Shown here in pieces: positions 21,561-31,045 of a DNA stretch of 64,000 bases (positions are counted from its first letter, which is position 1; the number at the start of each line of letters is the position of its first letter). The DNA comes from Prorocentrum cordatum (Eukaryota > Sar > Dinophyceae > Prorocentrales > Prorocentraceae), in the NCBI GenBank assembly GCA_963575745.1, contig CAUYUJ010011558.1, forward strand, positions 256,933 to 320,932. Reading direction: 5' to 3'. The position numbers were made by a program, and so were the translations under genes. The notes under the pieces are model-generated. The model saw only the letters and a program-made list of their open reading frames with translations, did not search any database and was not told the origin of the DNA.

Positions 21561-22220
21561 TTGAACGAGGGCAGACTCGACAGACAAACGCGGCAAGCTC
21601 GCGGACTTGTCACGGTTGCCCTCCCCAGAGGGGATGACACCCGTGAAAAAGCCACGCAGCGCAAGCTTGCTGCGATTGCTAACGAGTTGCTGGGCTCTCT
21701 CGATCCGACACACACCGACCAGAGGGGGGTTGATTCAGGGATGAGAACCGATCCGATCGAACCTGATACACACTCCCAGCACTCTGATGATGCCATGGAG
21801 CCGCGCCATCCGCCGCCGCCGCCGCGCCCTGCCCCTGGCGATGCTGCACAGTCCAGCGCCTCTGGCGCGGCGGACCACATGCCCGCGGGGCCGCGCGGCA
21901 CTGCAGCGCAGCAGCAGGACAGCGATGACAGCTACAGACCTCGCGCCTAGAGGGCACGTACGACAGACTACGCCGCCTGGTGGCGCGACGACCTAGAGGA
22001 CAGCCAGTGGGGCCTCAGGTATTGGAGCTACTACACCAACTGCTGGATTTACATCGCGCCCAATAACGACGAGTTCGTATACATCCGCGACATCCAGTGC
22101 AACAAGTGGTTTCTCCACTGGATCCCGAGGACATCTTGGGAGACGTTCGCGACGAGCTACGTGACGCACGATGGCCGCAGGATGTGGGACCGCAGGTTCT
22201 ACGAGAACGGCAGCGCGTAG
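21561..22220 (+). pseudogene. Accessory protein B, C-terminal extension beyond two TAG codons
   Basis: Same frame as protein B. After TAG 21558-21560 the reading LNEGRLDRQTRQARGLV continues to a second TAG at 21948-21950, then a compact aromatic-rich end (YAAWWRDDLEDSQWGLRYW, later WDRRFYENGSA) reaches a final TAG at 22218-22220. The last 90 residues hold about ten tryptophans and many tyrosines. Frame conservation across both stops argues that this was once one protein. No family recognised. Confidence 0.5.
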
Positions 22221-22237
22221 TGAGTCGGCCGCAAGGC

Positions 22238-22292
22238 CCACCGCTCGAATGGCTCGAACTTCATTATAATCCAAGTTCGCCTTGAGCGGTGG
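22238..22292 (+). promoter_or_regulatory. Strong stem-loop after the accessory module
   Basis: CCACCGCTC pairs with GAGCGGTGG and GAACTT with AAGTTC across an 11-base AT-rich loop, 18 bases after the last stop codon. It could be a 3' RNA structure for stability, polyadenylation or packaging. Its role is inferred from position only. Confidence 0.55.
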
Positions 22293-22901
22293 CTATTGTA
22301 TACTTTTAGGCCACTTCACTATACAACGCAAGTGGCCACACATACAAACATCTTTTGCGATAACCAAGGCAGCCCCCTAAGGGGCAACGCCGACGGGAGT
22401 CGCCATATAGAATTTACATACATGCAACTTTCGTGTTTATCAACGCGACCTTTCGTCTGGCCAGACATTTGCTTTTATATATAGATGCGTTTCATAACAC
22501 GATTGTGTTCGTCAACACGATCTCAGCATGCATATTCTTTAGAGTATAACTCCATTGCGTTGAGAATGATCTGACAGCTGGTGGCAACACCTGCCTCGCA
22601 TAGGCGAGGCATATTAGATTACAAGTTGCTTTATCTTGCTCAGATCCTCTTTCTCCGCCCACCGGTGTCTCATTCTTCTCCGCCCTCGAGTGCCGAAGCG
22701 TTTTGGGGGGGCGCACCGAGGGGGCACCAAAGCGTGCTTAGCGAAGAAATCGGGGCCCTGGGTGTTCCTTCTTACCTTACTTTGCAGCTGAGGCTATACT
22801 GACTTTGAGCTCGGCTGCCTGAAGACCTGAGGATTGACGGAGTAAAAGGGTGACGGATTCTTTTCCTCCGTTCCCGAGTCCTACCCTCACGGGCGGGATT
22901 C
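22293..22901. other. 3' untranslated region of element 1
   Basis: No gene-like frame. It includes a short hairpin, GCCCCCTAAGGGGC, near 22371-22385. It separates the accessory module from the polypurine tract. Confidence 0.5.
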
Positions 22902-22912
22902 GGGACGGGGGG
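22902..22912 (+). promoter_or_regulatory. Polypurine tract of element 1
   Basis: GGGACGGGGGG abuts the TG of the 3' LTR, the expected place for the plus-strand DNA primer. One C interrupts the purines. Confidence 0.7.
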
Positions 22913-23109
22913 TGTGAATAGAACCCGTGTAATACCCTCATATATACTCCTTATCCTCACCTCTCCTGCGCCCGGCCGTTTGGGCCCAGGTATTGGGATA
23001 GATCGATCAGACCTTTGATCGCGCAGGAGGGAAAGACATCCATCTATCCCTCCTTCCCTCTACCAACGGATCAGGGGTTCTGTGCCCTTGTACTTCGACC
23101 CCATACACA
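22913..23109 (+). repeat. Element 1 3' LTR
   Basis: 197 bp, the same length as the 5' LTR, with TG...CA ends and seven base differences. It is followed at once by the CATCG target duplication. Confidence 0.93.
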
Positions 23110-23114
23110 CATCG
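23110..23114. repeat. Target site duplication, right copy (CATCG)
   Basis: Identical to 4826-4830; confirms the outer limits of the 18.3-kb element. Confidence 0.9.
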
Positions 23115-23149
23115 CGTGCGCTCCAATCTTCTCCCTCCACCCCAAAAAA

Positions 23150-23926
23150 AAACAGGCCCTGTGGTGCACACAGGCGTTGTGTTTCATATTCGCCGTGGAC
23201 TCAAAACGTCCGAGCGTTCCTCGGGCCAGAAAACCAGTAGCCACAATCCGATCACATTTCGAATCTGATACACTCGGCCCCCCCACGATTTCCGGGACTT
23301 CGGCTCCGTCAAGGCCGAAGAGGTGTACTTAAGCTTCGTGGTAGATGCAGGCACTGTGGTGCACACGGGGGGGGGGGTGCTGAAACAGCAATTGTGGTGT
23401 CAATAACCACAGGCGTTGCGATGCAGACGGCTGCGTGCATTCCCTCGGCTGACGCCGCTCCGCGCGCCTCCAAGCCGCGTGGTGTTCACGGGCGCCGTAG
23501 TGCGCGCAGTTGCCATGACGTGCACGGTCGCTGTGGCGTACACAGGCGTTGTGGGCCCAAGATGTCCGAGGGTTCTTTGGGCCAGAAAAACAAGTAACAA
23601 CAATCCATCCGCACATTGAATTTGATACGTTCGGACCCCCAACGATTTTCCCGAGTTTGGCTTCGTCGGTACTTTCAGGTGTACACAAGTTTTGTGGTGT
23701 ACGCAGGCACTGTGGTGCACAAGGGGGTGCTGAAACAGCAGCTGTGGTGCACACAGGCGCCAGGGTGTGCACAGACAGTGTGATGTACAAAGGCGCTGTG
23801 GTGCACACGGTTTGTGATGATGTATACAGTCGCCGTGGTGCACACGCAAATCATTTCTGCAGCAGTTCTGGTGCACAAGGGCATTGTGGTGTACAGAGCC
23901 AGTTTTGTGTGCGCAGGCAGTGTGGG
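23150..23926. repeat. GTGGTGCACAC-type tandem repeats with an internal duplication
   Basis: Many degenerate copies of a word such as GTGGTGCACACAGGCG, a unit of roughly 20-30 bases. A block of about 190 bases near 23205-23400 (from GTCCGAGCGTTC to GCTGAAACAGCA) recurs near 23562-23745. Open frames rich in His/Thr/Cys here follow the repeat and are not genes. Confidence 0.75.
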
Positions 23927-23930
23927 CTTG

Positions 23931-23969
<39 letters not shown>

Positions 23970-24048
23970 CGACACCGTCGACGACCGACGACGACGACGA
24001 CCGACGACGACCGACGACGCCGTCGACGACGACGACGACGACGACGTA
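23927..24048. repeat. (GAC)n microsatellite
   Basis: A run of GAC/ACG repeats with some CGT interruptions, giving poly-Asp or poly-Thr frames. Confidence 0.95.
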
Positions 24049-24358
24049 GGCAGCGCGCCTCCGGGGGTGCGCGCCGCGGCCCCCGTTAGTGTTTCCCCCC
24101 GCCTCCCCCCCCCTTAGGGCAGCATGTGTTATCTTCCATGATAATATAAAGCGTCCCTCGTGGACCCAGCCCGCGCTCCAAACAAATGAATTATGCGCGG
24201 AAGCGCGCAATTAGGAATTAGGATATTCTCCCCAACAGCGACAAGTCTAACCCAATACTGAAAACCATGTAACGGATGCAAATGAAAGCAAGGCACGTGC
24301 AAGCAATGCAATGGACCGCAGTGCAAGTCGATGCCATGGACAGCACATTGACAGCAAC
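24049..24358. other. Spacer between repeats and element 2
   Basis: Non-coding. Several GCAATG/GCAAGC-like words occur near 24280-24320, and similar words flank the foldback copy near 33640 and 34840. No gene. Confidence 0.4.
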
Positions 24359-24363
24359 TCGAC

Positions 24364-24598
24364 TGTGGATGGTTCCCAAGACATCGTAGGTCGCCAAGCT
24401 ATCTGAAACAATATGAAATACTCTGAACGAGAGGGAAAGATAGCAAACACCTTTTCAGTACATGACATGCTGCACTCCTGGAAGGGGGTCGACGGACCCC
24501 CTTCCCCTTGAACCCAAACGGTTAGGGAAAAGGGGTCTCGGGTTCTTAGTTAAGCACACATAGCACTTGAAAGCGCTCCCTGCGCTTTCAGATTTACA
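24364..24598 (-). repeat. Element 2 3' LTR
   Basis: 235 bp; read on the minus strand it starts TGTAAATC and ends ATCCACA. Six substitutions relative to 33301-33535. Confidence 0.92.
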
Positions 24599-24690
24599 CT
24601 GGTCGTAGTCCACTGCTTAGAACCCGATGAAGTCCTCGCATCTCCATGCACATGCACTGCCCTGTCGGTGGTCTGGGCCTGGTATACCTC

Positions 24691-25866
24691 CTAGGCCTCT
24701 CGGATCCACCGATAGGCCTCGGGCTCGTAGTTGAGGTCGTCATCCTCGTAGTCTTGCTTGAGGCTACCCGTGCAGTCCATCTCGTACAGGTCCACTCCTG
24801 AAAAACAACACTCCAACGAGCAGGCATAAGTAGGGTCGCCCTTCTTCTTCCTCATCTGTCGCTCTTGTTCCCGTCGACGTAGCACGATGCTGTCCGCCGT
24901 GATGCCGTACTCGCCCAACTCCAAGGCATGTCGAAGTAGCGTACTCTCGCCCTTGCGCTTGGTGAGCGGGTCGGTCAGCTGACTTGTACCTTCGATCCAT
25001 CGTATATGAACTTGAGGTCGCTGCATCGCTGAGCGCACGATGGCCACGTCGATTGCTGCCCTCTTGTCCTCCGCCAGTCCCGCCTTCGGATTGGTAACGT
25101 GATCGTAACCGCCTCTGGAGTCGGTCACACTAATGACGGGAAAACGACCAGCGAGTAGGTAGGGACGCATCAGATCGAACTCGGAGTCGACGATCTCCAG
25201 CAGCATGGTCCTGATGAACTCCGCCATAGCCATGCCCTCCGATATGGCCAGCGTCTCCGCACCAAACTGGTGAGCACATTTCCTCTTCAATGTGTGACTC
25301 TTCCAGGATTGGATGGAGATGGTGGCCGCTTCGCCCTTCAAGATCTTACGCTGCGTAGCGAACACGATGTATCCTGCTTGTGAGGCTCCATCCCGTGCAT
25401 TGGCCCAGGCCGCGTCATCGAAGGCAGCGAAGGCCAGCTCGTGAAAAGGGATGCGTCGTACCCTGAGTGCTACGTCGCAAAACTCCTTGGTCATGCGGCC
25501 GATACGATTTGCTTCCAGCAAGTCGTCCACGGTGAGATTCGGCATTGTTCCCTGCAAGAGAGAGACAGGACCCGAGAGGTCGGGACGACTCTCCCGCGCC
25601 AGGAATGAGATGGAGCCGCACAGGCTCCGTGCCTGATGCAGCTCTGTTGGCGTCACTGGTGACTGAGGCGTCTTACGCCTCTCTGTGGCGATGTCGTTAA
25701 GTTGAATATTGACGGAGCTCTGGCGTTGAGAGATGGTGATCTCCGTGTTGTCGTCGTTCTGGTCGAGCTCCTTGCCTGTGTACTTCCCCTTCTTGAGACG
25801 CCAGGCCCCAAATGGGGAGCTTCTGACGCAACTTCTTGCAGGCCTCATCGAACTTCTGGTCGCCAC
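24691..25866 (-). pseudogene. Element 2 reverse transcriptase C-terminus and RNase H
   Basis: Minus-strand frame of about 390 codons ending at TAG near 24691. After FGAWRLKKGKYTGKELDQ it shows the copia thumb/connection (ELHQARSLCGSISFLARES, RPDLSGPVSLLQG) and RNase H: FAAFDDAAWANARDG (first Asp), SQAGYIVF, SWKSHTLKRKCAHQFGAET (catalytic Glu), SVTDSRGGYD and DKRAAIDVAIVR with QLTDPLTK. Joined to the upstream part by a frameshift near 25810. The C-terminal tail past RNase H is charged and of unknown role. Confidence 0.88.
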
Positions 25867-26594
25867 CGCCCACGATGTCGTCCACCGTAAGGCCCATGAC
25901 GCCGTGCAAGCCCTCTACGTCCCTGAGGTAGAAGACGCAGCCGTCAAAGATGGAGCACTGAAAACCGATTTTTGTTGGCATAACTTGTGAAAGATGCCAG
26001 CCATTGTACGGGAGCGTCTTCGAGTCCATATACTGCCTTGCGTAACTCCACCAACGAGCCCGTTTCCACGTCTGGTATACCCGTCCGTGGTAGTTCCACA
26101 AAAAGCTTGCCCTGAGACCTGTCCAGTGGGTCTCCTGCTGTGAAGGCCGACGTGATGTCCGCAAGCTGCAGCGTCCACTTATTGGTGCACAAGATCTGCA
26201 GGATGAGGAAAACCGAATCCTTACCCACGACTGGGCTGTAGGTCTCCAGCTCCAGCAGGTCAGGGTCGGTGTGTCCCTGGACGGTGCATCGCGCCTTGGC
26301 CATCCTCCTGTCGTTGCCACTCATGAAGAGCAAGGGCTTCTTGCTCGCGTCGGTCTCGTTGGGGTCGCCGTCCTTGTCCGTAAGGACCCACCTGGAGCCC
26401 ATGATCCGAGTGGTCAATGCAGGATCCTGTCGAACTCGTTCTGCCTCTTCGGGAGGGAGAACCCGTACTGCACCCGCCTTCTGTATGTTGCCCCACTCCC
26501 TGCGCTTGGCTGAGATGTACGGCTGGTACTTGTAGGTGTTCACAAGAGACTTCTCCGTGACCTCCTTGCGTCCTCGTTGAGCTGCACTAGTCAA
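25810..26594 (-). pseudogene. Element 2 reverse transcriptase, N-terminal and palm part
   Basis: Minus strand. One frame (26594 down to about 25960) reads MGSRWVLTDKDGD, ARCTVQGHTDPDL, LQLADITSAFTAG (catalytic block A) and LVELRKAVYGLEDAPVQW. After a frameshift near 25965 it continues as CVFYLRDVEGLHGVMGL and TVDDIVGGG, the copia version of the YVDD catalytic box, until another shift near 25810. Catalytic aspartates are present, but the protein is split into three frames. Confidence 0.88.
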
Positions 26595-27495
26595 CAGAGC
26601 GCTGGTGGCGTCCTGAGCTTTTTCCCCTCCTCTTTTTCTTGGGAGGAGCCTGCTGTTCCTTCTGAATCTTCTCCTCGATGGTCGCGATACGTTGTGCCAC
26701 CGGTATCGCCGCGTCAGGGTTAACTAGAGCCTGCTTGATGGTGATCGGTACATCGTCGAGGTGATCGTAGTACTGCGTTTCCATGGGGATGGGATCTGAC
26801 TTCACATCGGAGGAGTGCTCGATCTCCACCGTCGGTGGCTCCAGGGAGGCCGCTGGTTGATCATCCCCTGCTGGCTCTGGAGGTGCTGTCTGAGGTACGT
26901 CGCCCTGGTCCTCCTCAGCTGGTGAGGGCTGCTTGGTCAGGTCCTCGTACTTGCGCCTTCCGCGGTTCTCGGTGCTCACCTCCTCCTTCATCGTGTGGTC
27001 GATCTGCTCCCAGGCGGATGTCTCCCCCTCGTTGGCGTGTCGAAGCTGTTCTGGTGAGCATTTCAGTAGTCCACCCTGGTACGAGCACCACACCGTGCTT
27101 GGCAGCTCAGTCTGGATGACTCTGGCTGGGCCATGCCAGGAGCTAACGGGGAGTTTGTCCGTACTACTCCAGAAATAGCAGCGATCTCCAGGCTGAAAAG
27201 TAGTGCCCCTCGGCGGTCGAGTCCTTCTATTGAGAGCTCGTCGCCTCTTCTCGGAGCACTCCGCCTCGATGTACGCTGCCATGGCTGCCTTGCGCATGTC
27301 AATGCTCCTGGCAAGCTCGGTGTCTCCGTTCATGGCTCGAGATACCGTCGCCAAACTCGGCGAGCCCTCCTCCAAGATTTTTTCTGGTAGTTGAAAGGGT
27401 CTTCCAAAAACTCCCTGATAAGGCGTGAAACCCCCACGTCGCACACTTTCTCCAATCGCCACGTTGACTGAGTCGACCAGCTCGTAGAAGTCGTC
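26587..27495 (-). pseudogene. Element 2 integrase C-terminal part
   Basis: Minus strand, same frame as the integrase core but after an in-frame TGA (27496-27498). It reads VAIGESVRRGGFTPYQGVFGR, then LPEKILEEGS, an Arg-rich helix (EKRRRALNRRTRPPRG) and a small beta domain (FQPGDRCYFWSS, WHGPARVI), typical of the copia integrase tail before the Pro/Glu-rich linker into reverse transcriptase. Confidence 0.85.
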
Positions 27496-27890
27496 TCAGT
27501 TCTTGGTGTTGAACTTCTGCCTTGTGCGGTAGAAGGTCTCCTTCCAGGTCCCCCCAGCCCTCTCAGTCTTGCCTGCCTGCCATGGCGAGGTAGCGCTCGT
27601 CACCTTCACCTCGGTGCCGTCTCCTTCAGCTGCGTCTGGAAACTCGCCTGTTGAAAAACCTTTCTCGCCGTCTGTCACGATGATCCTGGGAATGCCGTAC
27701 ATCCGCTTCCAGAAAGCACGATAATGTCGTCTGATTTGCTGACCTTGTCTGCTCGGTAGCGGTACCACGACTTGGTGCCCCGTCCCGTGACACACGATGT
27801 TGAGCATCGGCACCTTGGTGGTGTTCTCGGGACCTAGAACGAAGAAGATGTCCATGCCGATGACGTCGTTGAACTGGTAGGTCGTGGGAG
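27496..27890 (-). pseudogene. Element 2 integrase catalytic core
   Basis: Minus strand. Contains the DDE triad in order: MDIFFVLG (first Asp, about 27850), IIVTDGEKGF (second Asp, about 27675) and GKTERAGGTWK (Glu, about 27565). It inserts element cDNA into the chromosome. The frame closes at TGA 27496-27498, and the C-terminal half resumes directly after. Confidence 0.9.
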
Positions 27891-28415
27891 CGTTGGACGG
27901 TTTGGCCAGCCTGGGGCGCTTGTTTGTCTCACAGCTTGGACAGACCAGATGCTGCGCGGAAAGACCTGGCGAGCTTTTCCGTACTTCAAAACCATCACCA
28001 GATTCTCGTTATTGAAGTGACCCATGTTCTCGTGTATCTTCTGTACCTGCTGCTTGACATAAGGATCCGTGCTCCTTTCGTCTTTGTTGTTGGAGACGGG
28101 CGCTGTACAACAAGACACACACTGCAAGCCTGAATTTTCTTCGTCCATCATCGTCTCGACGGTCGCCAGCTCGCTCATCTTGGCCTTCACGATAGCTCGT
28201 ACCAGAGCTCCAGTAAGCTCCTGCAGGGGTATCGGCACGCCCCCCAGCTTGTTCTGCAGAGAGCCCTGCACGAACTCCTGACTCAGCATCTTCCCGTACT
28301 CTGATGCCTGGCCAGGTAGGTTGGTCAAACAGGCCCGTCCTCGTGCATTAGCTTTCCCCGAAAAGACCTCGGGAAGTCGCCTCAGCTTCTGGATGAGTGG
28401 GTCGTCCCATTCTCG
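27834..28415 (-). pseudogene. Element 2 pre-integrase and integrase zinc region
   Basis: Minus strand, beginning at the foldback insertion. It reads REWDDPLIQKLRRLPEV and GQASEYGKMLSQEF, then a zinc-binding region (KIHENMGHFNNENLV) that shifts frame near 27960 into the integrase core. The upstream part of the same protein lies on the other side of the insertion (29611-29851). Confidence 0.8.
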
Positions 28416-29610
28416 GAAAGAGCGTGTTCTACCGCTGCTGGCGGAAAACCGGGGGGGGTCACTACCGGTTCGAACCCCTCCCCCCCCCCCCCCCCCCCTC
28501 CGGAAAACCGGGGGGGGTCACTGCCGGTTCGAACCCCTCCCCCCCCCCCCCCCCTGCTCATCATGAAAAGGGGGGGGGGTCACTACCGGTTCGAACCCCC
28601 CCCCCCCCCCCCCTCCGGATCCGGAAAACCGGGGGGGGTCACTACCGGTTCGAACCCCCTCCCCCCTCGAAAACCGAGTGGGGGTGCGGACAGTGGTGGG
28701 GACGGTGTTGGTGGGGACAGTGGTGAGGGGATAGCGGGACAGTGGTGGGGACAGTGGGACAGTGGGACAGTGGTGGGGACGGTAGTGGTGGGGACAGTGG
28801 TGGGGACAATGGTGGGAACAGGGGGGGACAGTGGACAGTGGTGGTGACGGTGGTGGTGGGGACAGTGGTGTGGGGACAATGGGAATGAGGTGGAAACAGT
28901 GGGACAGTGGAGGGTACAATGGTGGTGGGGACAGTGGTGAAGGCGGTGGCGAGGACGGCGGTGGGACAATGGGACAGAGGTACAGTGGGGACAGTGGTGG
29001 GGACAGTGGGGACAGTGGTGGGAACAGTGGGACAGCTCAGTGGGACAGCGGAGGAGTCAGTGGGACAGTGGGGACAGTGGGGATAGTCGGGCAGTGGTTG
29101 GGGCCGTGGAGACAGTGGGGAGAGTGGAACCGTGGTGGGAACAGTTCTGGGGACAGCGGGGACAGTGCGACAGTGGTGGGGCCACTGGTGGGGACAGTAG
29201 GGGCGGTGGTGGAACCAGTGGGGACAGCGGTGGTGAGGACAGTGGTGCTGGGAACACCAGTGGGGGATGTGATGCGGACGGTGGTGGGGACCGGGAGTCG
29301 TTTGCTGGCGGTGAGTGGGGGGGGGGGGGGGGGGTTCGAACCGGTAGTGACCCCCCCGGTTTTCTGGATCCGGAAGGGGAGGGGGGGGGGAGGGGTTCGA
29401 ACCGGTAGTGACCCCCCCGGTTTTCGAGCGGGGGGGGGGGGGGGGGGGTTAGGGGAGGGGGGGGGTTTTGCCGGGGGAGAGGGGGGGGGGGAGGGGTTCC
29501 AGCAGGGGGGGGGGGATTTTCGGAGGGGGGGGGGGGGGGGCGACCCCCGGGTTCCGGAGGAAAAGGTTGGCAATTTTCCACAGTAAAGCGGCGGTGGATC
29601 ACGCTCTCTC
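28416..29610. mobile_element. G-rich foldback transposon, copy 1 (inside element 2)
   Basis: 1,195 bp. Its ends are imperfect terminal inverted repeats: GAAAGAGCGTGTTCTACCGC on the left and, read inward from the right, GAGAGAGCGTGATCCACCGC. Inside each end are arms of a unit that reads AAAACCGG, a run of G, TCACTACCGGTTCGAA and a run of C: four units on the left, two in opposite orientation on the right. The centre is a GGGGACAGTGG minisatellite of about 600 bp. No transposase is encoded. The flanking 8 bases (CATTCTCG and TATAACGA) do not match. The core is nearly the same as 33676-34825. Confidence 0.85.
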
Positions 29611-29851
29611 TATAACGAGAGCTCTCCTTCTGCTCGTAGTAGTAGAAATACCTGCCGTTAATCGCCTGCTGGATCGCCATGTCCGACATGAAGGTCGTCA
29701 CGTCCCTGCCGATCTTCTCCTTGAGCTTGTTGTTGTAGATGTCCTTGGGCGGCTTGATGATCACGAGTAGGGGACTCGCACTCTTGATCATGTCCCACGC
29801 CTCTTTCTGCCCGCTCCTCACTAGTAAGTGATGTCCTGCCACGACCATCAC
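29611..29851 (-). pseudogene. Element 2 domain upstream of the integrase, truncated by the foldback insertion
   Basis: Minus strand: GHHLLVRSGQKEAWDMIK, LLVIIKPPKDIYNNKL, then YYYEQKESSRY, where the foldback transposon begins. The segment resembles the conserved PPK-containing region that precedes the integrase in algal copia elements. Its frame differs from its neighbour at 29848-30026. Confidence 0.65.
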
Positions 29852-30860
29852 GTGCTTCCGCTCTGTAGTTTCGTGTAAGGGTCATCGTGAACCTGCTCGT
29901 CTAGCTGGCCGAGGAAAGCTGTGCACTCTGGAATCGCGTCCTCCAGGGCCTCCCTCATTTTGTCCGTTTTGCCTAACTCCTTGAGCGCCTTGCTGATCTT
30001 CCGCTCCTCCTTCTCGGTCAGCTCGTCTACTGGTCGCTGATGTCCGCCCCGAGGTGGCCGCGCAGGTTCTCCACCAGCTGGCTGGTCATTGCGTTGGCGT
30101 TCTCGTCCTGCAGCAGCTCCTTCAAGGCGATCAGAGCCTTGCTCCGAGGTGACTGGTCCTGCACTTCCTCGTCCAGCGTCTCCCACTCCTCCTGCTCGGC
30201 CGTCTCCGTCAGACCCTCGATCTGCTCCTCCGGCTCTGCAGGTGGACCTCCCGACTGCCTCGAGGTCGATCTGGCTCCCGATCGCGGTCCCATCTTGGCC
30301 CTCGGCGCGCTGCTGCGTGTCGAAGGCTCTTGTGGAGTTTCCGACGAGGTCCATGCTTTCGGTGCTCGAGGTTGCCAACCCTTGATCTCCGCCTCCAGCA
30401 TCTTGTACTCCTCGAGCTGCTCGCAGATCTCCTTCATGTTGGGAGCTCCCTTGGGGTAGAACTCCACGTGTAGCCTGCATCCGCTGCACTGGCTCCAGAA
30501 CGCTCTCGCATTCCCGCCGTGGTGAGTGAACTCGTGAAGGCAGGAATGCTCCTTCTTGGGGTCGTGATCTCTGGCCCTCGTGCCCACAGCTGGGGTCCGA
30601 GGTCCTTGGTTCTCCACACCGTAGTAGCGACACATCATCACTCCTGTGGGCGGTCGGCTCTCCGAGCTGACCTCGTGCCAGGGCCACTTGAACTTCGGCG
30701 CCGTCGTCTTGGCCTGGCTCTTGTTGGCGTCCGACTGCCGCTCCCTCAGCGGCGACACCTTCTGCTGCATGAAAGAGGACGAGTGCTGCGAGCGCTCGTC
30801 GCATGACATGGACATATGGAAGTACATCCGAAGACGTTCTGCGAGTTCGGCTCGAGCCTA
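29848..30860 (-). pseudogene. Element 2 linker between protease and integrase
   Basis: Minus strand in two frames. From about 30860 to 30027: AELAERLRMYFHMSMSCD, a Cys/His group (CLHEFTHHGG, CSGCRLHVEF; zinc-binding is possible) and an acidic Ser/Pro-rich tail to a stop at 30027. From 30026 to 29848 the reading KEERKISKALKELGKTDKMR continues in another frame. No enzymatic domain is seen. Confidence 0.65.
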
Positions 30861-30892
30861 ACTGCTGACGGAACTGGACGATGTTGTCATTT

Positions 30893-31045
30893 ATGTTGTT
30901 CAGGTGTTTGGTGTTGATGCAGGTCTCGTCATTTATGCTGTTCTCGGACCTGCTGTTGATGCTGCTCACGTCGTTTATGTTGTTCACGTGCTTGCTGTTG
31001 GTGCTGTTCCAGTGCTTGTTAGTGTCGATGCTCTGCTTGTTAACT
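30893..31045. repeat. Short tandem repeat in element 2 linker coding
   Basis: About three degenerate copies of a 40-45-base unit, encoding NNIND and INSRSENSIND-like words on the minus strand. Confidence 0.55.

Larger units (their letters stand above)
4831..23109 (+). mobile_element. Element 1: giant Ty1/copia LTR retrotransposon with accessory module
   Basis: An 18,279-bp element bounded by two 197-bp direct repeats that begin TGTG and end CACA. The host sequence CATCG occurs immediately on both sides, a 5-bp target duplication. The order is LTR, coiled-coil Gag, CCCH/RS region, protease, integrase, reverse transcriptase, RNase H, which is copia order, then an extra 8-kb module, a polypurine tract and the 3' LTR. 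I count seven differences between the LTRs (six transitions, one transversion, about 3.6 percent), so the insertion is not brand new. Base composition is more AT-rich inside the element than in flanking DNA, and the accessory module shares that composition. Reading frames are broken, so this copy is probably non-autonomous. Confidence 0.93.

Noticed and set aside
28440-28670. GGTTCGAACCC motifs as tRNA genes
   Set aside because: No cloverleaf or A box could be formed; the motif is only part of a repeated arm unit.
28397-29586. Gly/Asp/Ser-rich and Pro-rich frames of 100-260 codons
   Set aside because: They follow the GGGGACAGTGG minisatellite and G/C runs of the foldback transposon.
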